Shown here piece after piece: positions 35,209 to 43,792 of a stretch of DNA of 64,000 nt. Location: the NCBI RefSeq assembly GCF_023073355.1, contig NZ_JADPJI010000008.1, positions 620,001 to 684,000 on the forward strand. Direction: 5' to 3'. The position numbers and the translations under genes were made by a program. Source of the DNA: Bradyrhizobium sp. 199. Its GTDB lineage: Bacteria; Pseudomonadota; Alphaproteobacteria; Rhizobiales; Xanthobacteraceae. A model generated the notes under the pieces. It worked only from the letters and a program-made list of their open reading frames with translations, was not told the DNA's origin and did not search any database. Each line of letters begins with the position of its first letter. Position 1 is the first letter of the stretch.

Positions 35209-37475
35209 CAGCTCGCCGCCCTCTGTTCACCGAGTTCCTGGAAGAACTGATGCACGTCGCCGGTTTTCCTGTAAATCGGCGACAGCGCTTCCGGCGCAAA
35301 ATCGTCGACCTCGATCACGTCAGTGACGGCTTTGCGGGCAGCAGAGAGCTGCTCACCCTCCGCCTGCGTGATCACACCCTTGCTGACCGCCTCCTCCCAA
35401 TCGGGGACATTTACAGCGCGCATGCGCCTGGCGATGGCGTCCGCGGCGGCGACCAGCTTGAACGCGCGCTCCAGCCGGGCAAAGCCGCCGTCGTCGTCGA
35501 CATGGGCCAGATCCGGGGTGAGGCGCTCGCGTGCCGCCGAGGGCTCCAGCACGATGCCGGCGCATTGGTGCACGACGCGGTCGGAAGGGCCGAGCACGCG
35601 GGCGCCGAACGGCTGGACCACGAGCTTGAGCAAGGCTGCGACGAAGCGGTTCGCCAGATTGGCGAGGATCTCGGCGAGCCGGTTCTCGATGGTCTTGAAG
35701 CCCGTCGCCATGCACCATTCCAGCACGGCAAAGTCTTCCTTCTGCCGACCTTCGTCCTGCCAGCGCTTCAGCGCAGCCGAGAGGAGATAAAGTTCAGACA
35801 GGATGTCGCCGAAGCGCGCCGACAGCATCTCCTTGCGCTTGAGCGCACCGCCGAGCGTCAGCAGCGCCATGTCGGCGCAGAGCGCAAAGGCGGCGGAGTA
35901 GCGCGAGAGCTGGCGATAGAATGGCGTGGCGTCACCCGCATCAGGCGCCAGGGCGAAGGCACCAAACGTCCAGCTCCGGCCGAAGGCGCGGAACAGCGTC
36001 TCGAAGCTGTGGCCGACATGCTTCCAGAAGGCTTTGTCGAATGCGGTGAGCCCGCGCTCGCGGTCGGTGTCGGCGAGCGCGTTCATCTCGTCGAGCAGGT
36101 AAGGATGCGCACGGATGGCGCCCTGCCCGAACACGATGAGATTGCGGGTCAGGATGTTGGCGCCTTCCACCGTGATACCGACCGGCACGGCGCGGTGCAG
36201 ATTGCCGAGATAGTTTTGCGGCCCGTCGATCACCGCCTTGCCGCCATGGATGTCCATGGCGTCGTCGATCGCGGTGCGCATCCGCTCGGTCGCATGCAGC
36301 TTCATGATGCCGGAGATGACGGCGGGATGAACGCCGGCATTCAGCGCCGCGCAGGTCAGTCGCCGCGCTGCATCCAGCTGATAGGCGTTCGCGACGATGC
36401 GCGCGAGCGGCTCCTCGACGCCTTCGAACTTGGAGATCGAGATGCCGAACTGCTCCCGGATTCGAGCATAGGCGCCAGTGGTGCGGGCCGCATAAGCGGC
36501 GCCGGCCGCCGACAGTGACGGCAGCGAGATGCCGCGGCCGGCGGCAAGTGCGGTCATCAGCATCTTCCAGCCTTGCCCGAGGCGCTCCTTGCCGCCGATG
36601 ACATAGTCGAGCGGAATGAAAACATCGCGGCCCCGGTTCGGGCCGTTCTGGAAAACCTGCATCGAGGGCAGATGGCGCTGGCCGATCTCGACGCCGGGCA
36701 AATTGGTCGGGATCAGCGCCACGGTGATGCCGAGCTCTTCCTGGCTCCCCACGAGGTGATCGGGATCATAGGCCTTGAAGGCGAGACCCAGGAGCGTCGC
36801 GACCGGGCCGAGCGTGATGTAGCGCTTATGCCAGTTGAGCCTGAGGCCGAGGACTTCGTGGCCCTCGAACTCGCCCTTGCAGATGATGCCGGTATCGACC
36901 ATCGAGGCGGCGTCGGAGCCGGCTTCCGGGCTGGTGAGGCCGAAGGAGGGAATGTCGCGGCCGTCGGCGAGGCGCGGCAGCCAGCGCGCCTGCTGCTCTT
37001 TCGTGCCGAAGCGCATCAAGAGCTCGCCGGGACCGAGCGAGTTCGGCACCATCACGGTGACGGCGGCAGCGATCGACCGGGTCGAGATCTTGCGCACCAC
37101 TTCCGAATGCGCATAGGGCGAGAAGCCGAGGCCGCCGAATTCCTTCGGAATGATCATGCCAAAGAATTTTTCACGTTTGACGAAATGCCAGACGTCCTGC
37201 GGCAGGTCGCGCCATTCCCAGAAGATCCTCCATTCGTCGAGCATGGCACAGAGCTCGTCGACGGGACCGCTCAGGAAGGCGTGCTCCTCGCTGGTCAGCG
37301 TCGCCTGCGGGATCTTCAGAAGCTTCGACCAGTCGGGGTTGCCGGTGAAGAGGTCGGCGTCCCACCAGACGTCGCCCGCCTCCAGCGCCTCGCGCTCGGT
37401 GTCGGACATCGCCGGCAGCACGCCGCGAGCCCAGGAGAAGATCGGCTTTGTCAGGGTGTCGCGGCGGAAGCTCAT
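35208..37475 (-). CDS. fadE: Acyl-CoA dehydrogenase (FadE type)
   Basis: This 755-residue flavoenzyme catalyses the first step of beta-oxidation. It has the acyl-CoA dehydrogenase N, middle and C1 domains (SFGLTSPEAGSDAASMVDTG about 180-200; MDIHGGKAVIDGPQNYLG about 410), followed by the extra DUF1974 C-terminal region found in FadE. The size is close to the 814 residues of E. coli FadE. I chose MSFRRD as start, preceded by GAGG. It is the first gene of the fad operon. Confidence 0.92.
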   Translation of the reverse strand: MSFRRDTLTKPIFSWARGVLPAMSDTEREALEAGDVWWDADLFTGNPDWSKLLKIPQATLTSEEHAFLSGPVDELCAMLDEWRIFWEWRDLPQDVWHFVKREKFFGMIIPKEFGGLGFSPYAHSEVVRKISTRSIAAAVTVMVPNSLGPGELLMRFGTKEQQARWLPRLADGRDIPSFGLTSPEAGSDAASMVDTGIICKGEFEGHEVLGLRLNWHKRYITLGPVATLLGLAFKAYDPDHLVGSQEELGITVALIPTNLPGVEIGQRHLPSMQVFQNGPNRGRDVFIPLDYVIGGKERLGQGWKMLMTALAAGRGISLPSLSAAGAAYAARTTGAYARIREQFGISISKFEGVEEPLARIVANAYQLDAARRLTCAALNAGVHPAVISGIMKLHATERMRTAIDDAMDIHGGKAVIDGPQNYLGNLHRAVPVGITVEGANILTRNLIVFGQGAIRAHPYLLDEMNALADTDRERGLTAFDKAFWKHVGHSFETLFRAFGRSWTFGAFALAPDAGDATPFYRQLSRYSAAFALCADMALLTLGGALKRKEMLSARFGDILSELYLLSAALKRWQDEGRQKEDFAVLEWCMATGFKTIENRLAEILANLANRFVAALLKLVVQPFGARVLGPSDRVVHQCAGIVLEPSAARERLTPDLAHVDDDGGFARLERAFKLVAAADAIARRMRAVNVPDWEEAVSKGVITQAEGEQLSAARKAVTDVIEVDDFAPEALSPIYRKTGDVHQFFQELGEQRAAS

Positions 37476-37652
37476 GGCTGACCTCATGCATCGGCGCGGT
37501 TGTCGGGCATTTTAGCGGAAAGCGGCCGGCGGCGGTGAACACTTCGCTGGCGAAAAGACGCGAATTGACGCGGCCGGGCGGCCGCCCAGAGGCCATAACG
37601 GCCAGAGCGTGGTGCCAGTTCCGGGAGGGGGATGGCTTCGAGGTGGCCCGGC
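37476..37652. other. Intergenic region upstream of the fad operon
   Basis: This 177-bp region should hold the fadE promoter. It contains the interrupted palindrome TTCGC-TG-GCGAA at 37543-37554, about 70 bp before the gene, and a GC palindrome near 37570. No recognised regulator motif can be assigned. Confidence 0.3.
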
Positions 37653-38276
37653 CTAATCCGGCCGCACCATCTCGAACATGTTTTCCGGCTTGATCTCGAA
37701 ATAATCACCGCTGCGGCCGGCCCGGACGATCGGGCGGGCGGCGGCGGTCTGGTAGACGCCGTCCTTGATCATGGCCTTGTCGATGTGAACGGCAACGACC
37801 TCGCCGAGCGTCAGCCAGGCGTTGGCTTCCTTGCCGTCGGCGCTCTTGAGGCGGACGATGTCGGATACCTTGCACTCGAACGCGACGGGACTCTCGCCGA
37901 CGCGCGGCACGTTGACGAGCCTGCCGGGCACGGCCGTGAGGCCGGCGACCTCGAACTCGTCGACCTCAGGCCCGACGTGCGCGGCGGTCGCGTTCATATG
38001 CCTGGCTAGGTCCATGGTGGCAAGATTCCAGACGAACTCGCCGGTCTGCTGGATGTTCTCGACCGTGTCCTTCCAGTTTGTGGAGGAAAAGCCGATGATC
38101 GGCGGCACGTAAGCGAACGCATTGAAGAAGCTGTAGGGCGCAAGGTTGACGTGGCCCTTGGTGTCGCGCGACGAAATCCAGCCGATTGGCCGCGGCGCGA
38201 CGATGGCGTTGAAGGGATCGTGCTTGAGGCCGTGGCCCTTGGCGGGCTCGTAGAAGTGCAGGTCTTTGTCGGTCAC
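37653..38276 (-). CDS. Flavin reductase-like / FMN-binding split-barrel protein
   Basis: The 207-residue protein matches the flavin reductase-like domain: DPFNAIVAPRPIGWISSRD near residue 20, NLAPYSFFNAFAYVPPIIGFS near 44, and NLATMDLARHMNATAA near 85. It probably binds FMN and reduces it or another substrate with NAD(P)H. GTG at 38276 is the best start; the longer frame extends back through a repeat and the TetR gene. Its real partner is unknown. Confidence 0.87.
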   Translation of the reverse strand: MTDKDLHFYEPAKGHGLKHDPFNAIVAPRPIGWISSRDTKGHVNLAPYSFFNAFAYVPPIIGFSSTNWKDTVENIQQTGEFVWNLATMDLARHMNATAAHVGPEVDEFEVAGLTAVPGRLVNVPRVGESPVAFECKVSDIVRLKSADGKEANAWLTLGEVVAVHIDKAMIKDGVYQTAAARPIVRAGRSGDYFEIKPENMFEMVRPD

Positions 38277-38297
38277 GCGCTTGGCTCTCCGCTGTTC

Positions 38298-38376
38298 GTC
38301 ATTCCGGGAAGACGCGAAACGTCGGACCCGGAATCTCGAGATTCCGGGTTCGGTCATGAGGATCGCCCCGGAATGA
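38298..38376. repeat. Intergenic palindromic repeat, family C (copy 3)
   Basis: GTCATTCCGGG at the left and CCCCGGAATGAC at the right are inverted. The centre carries CCGGAATCTCGAGATTCCGG, a perfect palindrome, shared with the copy at 42.37 kb and nearly with that at 54.36 kb. It lies between the TetR and flavin reductase genes. Confidence 0.82.
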
Positions 38377-38413
38377 CTGCGAAGCAGCTTATAGGAGGAA
38401 ACCCACCGGCCCG

Positions 38414-39013
38414 TCAGTGGCGCGGCGACAGACCCGCGATGACGAAATCGATCATCTGGTCGATGGTCGGGCCCGGCTTGGTGGCGCACTGGGCGATCAT
38501 CTGGGGATGGAAAAAGCGCATCATCGCGGTGCAGGCGCAGAGCGCCGCCAGTTGCAGGTCCGGCGCCTCGAACTCGCCGGAGGCCACGCCTTGCGCGATC
38601 ATCTGGCCGATGACCCCGGCAATGCACTCCATGTGGTTGACGCAGACGTCCCAGTCCTCCTGCATCGCGATCTCGACCATCTCGTGCAACTTGGAATCGC
38701 CGACATAACGCTCGGTGTTCATGCGATGGATGGTGGTGAGCAGTTCGCGGAAGCGCGGCAACACCGGACCGGGCGTCGCCACGATCCGCTGCGCTTCAAG
38801 TTCGACCTCGCCCATCAGCGAGCGGGCCACCGCCTGATGGATCGCCTTCTTCGATTCGAAGAAGCGATAGACATTGGCGGGGCTCATCCTGAGCTCCTTG
38901 GCGATGTCGCCGACCGTGGTCTTCTGATAGCCGATATGGCGGAACAGCCGCTCGGCCACCTCGAGGATACGGTCCCGGGTGTCGCCTTCGATTTGTTCCG
39001 AAATCAGGGCCAT
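38414..39013 (-). CDS. TetR/AcrR family transcriptional regulator
   Basis: A 199-residue regulator with an N-terminal helix-turn-helix (RILEVAERLFRHIGYQKTTV then GDIAKELRMSPANVYRFFESK, residues 13-53) and a helical ligand domain. It lies 34 bp downstream of the RND permease on the same strand and is likely to repress the pump genes and itself. A TTG three bases upstream is possible but ATG is preferred. Confidence 0.9.
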   Translation of the reverse strand: MALISEQIEGDTRDRILEVAERLFRHIGYQKTTVGDIAKELRMSPANVYRFFESKKAIHQAVARSLMGEVELEAQRIVATPGPVLPRFRELLTTIHRMNTERYVGDSKLHEMVEIAMQEDWDVCVNHMECIAGVIGQMIAQGVASGEFEAPDLQLAALCACTAMMRFFHPQMIAQCATKPGPTIDQMIDFVIAGLSPRH

Positions 39014-39047
39014 CAATCAGGACTCGTCCATCAGTACTTCATCTCAC

Positions 39048-42000
39048 TTATTCAGCTGCTTCAGCAAGCGGAATAGCGTGCGGGTCATTGCTCCCATGCT
39101 GCGGCGCGGCAGGCTGCTCGGGGGTGCCCGCCTCGTCCAGGCTCTTCCGGAACCACAGCGCATAGAGGCCGGGTAGGTACAGCAGCGTCAGGAAGGTCGC
39201 GACGAACAGGCCGCCCATGATGGTGATCGCCATCGGGCCCCAGAAGGCCGAGCGCGACAGCGGGATCATGGCAAGGATCGCGGCGAGCGCCGTCAGCACC
39301 ACCGGACGGGCGCGGCGGACCGTTGCCTCCACGATCGCCTCACGCCGGGTCATGCCGTGGGAGACGTCGGTCTCGATCTGGTCGACCAGGATGACCGTGT
39401 TGCGCATGATCATGCCGGCGAGCGCGATCAGGCCGAGCAGCGCCACGAAGCCGAACGGGGCATTGGCCACGTTGAGGCCAAAGGAGGCGCCGACGATGCC
39501 GAGCGGCGCGGTCAGGAACACCAGGATCAGGCGCGAGAAGCTCTGAAGCTGGATCATCAGGAGCGTCAGCATCACCATGACCATCAGCGGGAAGAGGACG
39601 AAGATCGAGGCGTTGCCCTTGGCGGATTCCTCGAACGCGCCGCCCGCCTCGATGCGGTAGGCCGGCTCGAGGTGATCGGTGATCGCCTTCAGCTTCGGCG
39701 TGATCTGGCCCGTGACGTCGGGCGCCTGCACGCCGTCGACGACGTCGGAGCGCACGGTGATGGCCATGTCGCGGTTGCGCCGCCACATGATCGGCTCCTC
39801 GTGAGAGTATTCGATCTTGGCGATCTGCTGCAGCGGCACGGCAACGCCATTGCGAGAGGTGATGGTGAGATCACCGACGCCGCCGAGATCGAGCCTCTCG
39901 GACGGAATCGCACGGGCGACCACGGCCACCTTCTCGATGCCGTCGCGGATGGTCGTAACCTGCGCGCCCGAGATCAGCATCGCGAGCGCCTGTGAGACGT
40001 CCTGCGGGGTCAGGCCCATGGCGCGGGCGCGGTCCTGGTCGACGACGAGCTTGAGGTAGGGCGATTGCTCGTTCCAGTCGAGCTGGACGTCCTTGACGCT
40101 CTTGTTCTGCCGCATGACGTCGCGCACCTGGTAGGCGATATCGCGCACCTTGTTGGCATCGGGGCCGATCACCCGGAACTGGACGGGGAATCCGACGGGC
40201 GGTCCAAAATTGAAGCGGTCGACGCGCACGCGCGCCTCGGACAAGAAGCCTTCTGCAGCCGCGCCCTCGATCTTGGCCTTGATGCGCTCGCGGGCCTCGA
40301 CGCCCTTGGCGACGATGACGATCTCGGCAAAGGCCTCGTTCGGCAGCTGCGGATTGAGGCCGAGCCAGAAGCGCGGCGAGCCCTGGCCGACATAGGACGT
40401 ATAGGTCTCGATGTCCTTGTCGTCCTTCAGCAGCGTCTCGGCCTTCTTCACGGACTTCTCCGTAACATTGAAGGCGGTGCCCTCGGGCAGGCGCAGCTGG
40501 AGGAACAGCTCGGGCCGCTCCGACAGCGGAAAGAACTGCTGCTGGACGTGACCGAAGCCGACCACCGAGGCGATGAAGACGCCGACCGTCGCAACCACCA
40601 CCGTGATGCGGTGGTTGACGCACCATTGCACGATCGCGCGCAGGCCGCGGTACATGCGGGTCTCGTAGACCGCGTGCGGATCGTGGTTGTGGTGCACCTT
40701 GATCTCGGGCAGCAGCTTGGCGCCGATATAGGGCGTGAAGATCACCGCCACGAACCAGGAGGCGACCAGCGCGATCGCCACGATCCAGAAGATGCTGCCG
40801 GCATATTCGCCGACCGCCGAATTGGCAAAGCCGATGGGGAGGAAGCCAGCGGCCGTAACCAGCGTTCCCGTGAGCATCGGAAACGCAGTCGATTCCCAGG
40901 CAAACGACGCCGCGCGCATGCGGTCCCAGCCCTGCTCCATCTTCACCACCATCATCTCGACCGCGATGATGGCATCGTCGACGAGCAGGCCGAGCGCGAT
41001 GATCAGCGCGCCGAGCGTGATGCGGTGCAGGTCAAGCGACATCATGTTCATGACGACGAAGACGATGCCGAGCACCAGCGGCACCGAGAGTGCGACCACG
41101 ATGCCGGTGCGCCAGCCCAGTGCCAGGAACGAGACAAACAGCACGATGACGAGCGCTTCCATGAAGGAGTGCACGAACTCGCCGACGGCGTGCTCGACCA
41201 CCTTGGGCTGGTCCGCGATCAGCTTGACATCGACGCCCTGCGGCACCGCCTTCATGAAGTCGGCCGTCGCCTTTTCGACCTCCTTGCCGAGATCGAGGAT
41301 GTTGGCGCCCTTGGCGGTGACGACGCCGATGCCGATCGCGGCCTTGCCTTCCTGTCGGACGACGAAGCTCGGCGGATCGACATAGCCGTGGGTGATGGTG
41401 GCGATGTCGCCGAGGCGGAACACGCGGCCGTTGCTCTCGACCGGCGTTTCGGCGACGGCCTTGGCGCCGTCGAGCGCGCCGGTGACGCGCAGCGGCACGC
41501 GCTGCGACGAGGTCTCGACCGTACCGGCCGGCGTCACGTTGTTCTGCTTGGCGAGCGAATCGAACAGCGCCTGCGGCGTGATGCCGAGAGTGGCGAGCTT
41601 GGCGTGACTGAACTCGACGAAGATACGCTCGTCCTGATTGCCGTAGACGTCGACCTTGGTCACGCCCGGCACCTTGAGGAGGCGCTGACGAAAGCCTTCC
41701 GAGACCTTCTTGAGCTGGGCATAGTCCGCGCCGTCGCCGGTCATCATATAGAGGATGGAATCGACGTCGGAGAACTCGTCGTTGACGACGGGTCCGAGAA
41801 TCCCTGCGGGCAGCTGGCCCTGCACGTCGACCAGCTTCTTGCGCAGCAGATAGAAGAGATAAGGCACGTCCTTGGGCGGGGTCGAGTCGCGGAAGGTCAC
41901 CTGGAGCGCTGTGAAGGCGGGCTTGGAATAGGTCTGCACCTTCTCGAAATAGGGCAGCTCCTGGATCTTCTTCTCGATGGGGTCGGCGACCTGCGTCTGC

Positions 42001-42185
42001 ATTTCCTGCGCGGTCGCGCCCGGCCAGATCACGGAGACGTTGACCACCTTCACCGTGAAGAACGGATCCTCGGCCCGGCCGAGCTTCTCATAGGAGAAGA
42101 AGCCGGCGACGCCGAGCATGATCATCAGGAAGAGAACCAGCGTCGGATGGCTGACGGCCCAGGCCGAAAGGTTGAAGCGCTTCAT
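39048..42185 (-). CDS. RND-family efflux transporter permease (AcrB-like)
   Basis: The 1,045-residue protein is a proton-driven RND pump. It has a helix at residues 12-30, a large periplasmic porter domain, helix blocks near 335-540 with GLLVDDAIIAVEMMVVKME (TM4 aspartate pair), a second porter domain and helices near 870-1020. It pairs with the adaptor encoded upstream. The outer-membrane channel is not in the window. GGAGAGAG lies 3 bp before the ATG. The substrate is unknown. Confidence 0.92.
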   Translation of the reverse strand: MKRFNLSAWAVSHPTLVLFLMIMLGVAGFFSYEKLGRAEDPFFTVKVVNVSVIWPGATAQEMQTQVADPIEKKIQELPYFEKVQTYSKPAFTALQVTFRDSTPPKDVPYLFYLLRKKLVDVQGQLPAGILGPVVNDEFSDVDSILYMMTGDGADYAQLKKVSEGFRQRLLKVPGVTKVDVYGNQDERIFVEFSHAKLATLGITPQALFDSLAKQNNVTPAGTVETSSQRVPLRVTGALDGAKAVAETPVESNGRVFRLGDIATITHGYVDPPSFVVRQEGKAAIGIGVVTAKGANILDLGKEVEKATADFMKAVPQGVDVKLIADQPKVVEHAVGEFVHSFMEALVIVLFVSFLALGWRTGIVVALSVPLVLGIVFVVMNMMSLDLHRITLGALIIALGLLVDDAIIAVEMMVVKMEQGWDRMRAASFAWESTAFPMLTGTLVTAAGFLPIGFANSAVGEYAGSIFWIVAIALVASWFVAVIFTPYIGAKLLPEIKVHHNHDPHAVYETRMYRGLRAIVQWCVNHRITVVVATVGVFIASVVGFGHVQQQFFPLSERPELFLQLRLPEGTAFNVTEKSVKKAETLLKDDKDIETYTSYVGQGSPRFWLGLNPQLPNEAFAEIVIVAKGVEARERIKAKIEGAAAEGFLSEARVRVDRFNFGPPVGFPVQFRVIGPDANKVRDIAYQVRDVMRQNKSVKDVQLDWNEQSPYLKLVVDQDRARAMGLTPQDVSQALAMLISGAQVTTIRDGIEKVAVVARAIPSERLDLGGVGDLTITSRNGVAVPLQQIAKIEYSHEEPIMWRRNRDMAITVRSDVVDGVQAPDVTGQITPKLKAITDHLEPAYRIEAGGAFEESAKGNASIFVLFPLMVMVMLTLLMIQLQSFSRLILVFLTAPLGIVGASFGLNVANAPFGFVALLGLIALAGMIMRNTVILVDQIETDVSHGMTRREAIVEATVRRARPVVLTALAAILAMIPLSRSAFWGPMAITIMGGLFVATFLTLLYLPGLYALWFRKSLDEAGTPEQPAAPQHGSNDPHAIPLAEAAE

Positions 42186-42241
42186 CGCTCTCTCCGAAAA
42201 AACAATCCAATTGCCAAAAAACGACAGCCACTCTGTTCAAA

Positions 42242-42306
42242 CCATCATCGCGAGGCAGCGAAGCAATCCAGGGGGCTGGGCAGATTCTGGATCGCTTCGC
42301 CGCTTC
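42242..42306. repeat. Intergenic repeat, family B (degraded copy 3)
   Basis: TCATCGCGAGG, GAAGCAATCCAG and CTGGATCGCTTC are recognisable, but the right outer arm is displaced or altered. It lies between the RND permease and its adaptor gene. Confidence 0.6.
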
Positions 42307-42366
42307 AGCCTTCGCATTTGCGCTCGGGCCGAAACTCGCCTCGCAACGAGGGAACTCACTCTTCTC

Positions 42367-42446
42367 GTCATTCCGGGATGGTCCGCAGGACCAGGCCCGG
42401 AATCTCGAGATTCCGGGTTCGATGCTTCGCATCGCCCCGGAATGAC
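42367..42446. repeat. Intergenic palindromic repeat, family C (copy 4)
   Basis: GTCATTCCGGG and CCCCGGAATGAC form the ends, with CCGGAATCTCGAGATTCCGG at the centre as in the copy at 38.30 kb. It lies just after the adaptor stop codon. Confidence 0.82.
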
Positions 42447-42451
42447 GAAAG

Positions 42452-43558
42452 TTAAAAAGACAGCGACGACACGATCCGCACCCGCTGGCCCGGATCGAGC
42501 TTCTGCACGCCGAGGGCAACGATCTTGGCGCCCTCTTCCACGCCGTTGGTGATGACGACGTCGCCGCTCTCGTAGGACTTCACCGTCACCGGCTTCAGCG
42601 TGAGCGCACCGTTGTCATCGACGACGTAGAAGGACGGCTTGCCGCCTTCGTTGAACAGCGCCGACAGCGGCAGCCGTGCAACGCGCTCGGTCGCGGCGTC
42701 CGACAGCGTCAGAGTCGCAGTCATGCCGAGCGCGACCTTGTCGTCGGCCTCGGGCAGCGAGAACTTTGCCAGATATGTGCGCGTGGCCGGATCGGCGGCC
42801 GGCGCGATCTCGCGCAGCTTGGCCGTGTACTTCTTGCCCGGCTCGGACCACAGAGTGACGCTGGCGACGCCCGACTTGGCGCGTCCAACCAGCGTCTCAG
42901 GAATCGCGACGACCGCTTCCTTTTCGGCAAAGCGGGCGACGCGGATCGAAGCCTGGCCCGCGGCGACCACCTGGCCGGGCTCGATCAGCGTTGCGGTGAC
43001 GACGCCACGGGCGTCGGCGTTGAGCGTCGCGTAGGAAAGGGAATTCTTGCTCAGTTCGAGCGCGCGCTCGGCCCGGTTCAGGCGCGCGCGGGCTTCGTCC
43101 GCGGCGGCCCGGCTCGAATCCATCTGCGCGTCCGTGGTCCAGCCCTTGGCCTTCAGGTCCTTGGCGCGCTGCTCGGCGGCGGCGGCCTGGGCCAGCACGC
43201 CGGTTGCCGCGGTCTGTTCAGCCAGCGCCTGCTCAGCCTGGAGCTTCAGGTCAATCCCGTCGAGGGTGGCGAGCGGCTGGCCGATCTCGACGGTCTGGCC
43301 GACTTCCACGAGACGCTTTGCAACTTTACCGGCGACGCGAAAACCAAGGTCGCTCTCGATCCGCGGCCTGACGGTGCCGACGAAGCTGCGCTCCGGGGTC
43401 TCGGCATCATAATGTGCGGTTGCGACCAGAACCGGCCGCGGCGGCTCGGCCTTCTGGGCGACGGTGTCATTGCACCCGGCCAGCGAAGCCGCCATCAGGG
43501 CCAGCGATACGCCTGCCATTAGCCTGGAATAGCTCGACAAAACCGACCGAACGAACAT
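42452..43558 (-). CDS. RND efflux periplasmic adaptor lipoprotein
   Basis: The 368-residue protein has a lipoprotein signal (MAASLAGC, lipobox cysteine near residue 29), a biotinyl-lipoyl domain split around a coiled-coil hairpin (about 85-185, rich in A/E/K/R), and beta-barrel and membrane-proximal domains. This is the MexA/AcrA layout. I set the start at MFVRSV because AGGAG precedes it. The permease gene lies 266 bp downstream, separated by two repeats. Confidence 0.9.
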   Translation of the reverse strand: MFVRSVLSSYSRLMAGVSLALMAASLAGCNDTVAQKAEPPRPVLVATAHYDAETPERSFVGTVRPRIESDLGFRVAGKVAKRLVEVGQTVEIGQPLATLDGIDLKLQAEQALAEQTAATGVLAQAAAAEQRAKDLKAKGWTTDAQMDSSRAAADEARARLNRAERALELSKNSLSYATLNADARGVVTATLIEPGQVVAAGQASIRVARFAEKEAVVAIPETLVGRAKSGVASVTLWSEPGKKYTAKLREIAPAADPATRTYLAKFSLPEADDKVALGMTATLTLSDAATERVARLPLSALFNEGGKPSFYVVDDNGALTLKPVTVKSYESGDVVITNGVEEGAKIVALGVQKLDPGQRVRIVSSLSF

Positions 43559-43593
43559 CGAAGGACACTCCTGCATCTCGAATGAGAGGAATG

Positions 43594-43631
43594 TCGACTA
43601 ATCACTGATAAAAGTCAATAATCGTCAGTCA
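43594..43631 (-). promoter_or_regulatory. Candidate TetR operator before the efflux adaptor
   Basis: An imperfect inverted repeat GACT-a-ATCA-c-TGAT-aaa-AGTC covers 43596-43616, and GTCAGTCA follows at 43624. It lies 36-75 bp before the adaptor start. The match to a TetR-type operator is by shape only. Confidence 0.3.
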
Positions 43632-43654
43632 TCAGGAATGCGTGATCGTTACCG

Positions 43655-43790
43655 GTGAGAAGGGTCGGGGGTGGCAGCCGATAAGGTATAATGGTAGGGT
43701 AGTGAGGCGCAGCGTGGCCACCACCTCTTCCCTTGACGGGCAATATGCGGGGCACGGAGCGAAGAGCCCCTGCCCACCCTTCGCAGAACC
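43655..43790. repeat. Degraded intergenic repeat, family D-like
   Basis: The region carries AGGGTCGGGGGTGGCAG, GCGTGGCCACCACC and GGGGCACGGAGC...CTGCCCACCC, reminiscent of the GGGCAAAG/GTGCCCAC family but diverged. It lies between the adaptor and the MFS gene. No coding pattern is visible in this 234-bp gap. Confidence 0.35.
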
Positions 43791-43792
43791 CT

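Noticed and set aside
40065..42455. Plus-strand frame of nearly 800 codons opposite the RND permease
   Set aside because: It is the complement of a well-conserved RND gene and is rich in H, D, R and E runs without any fold pattern.
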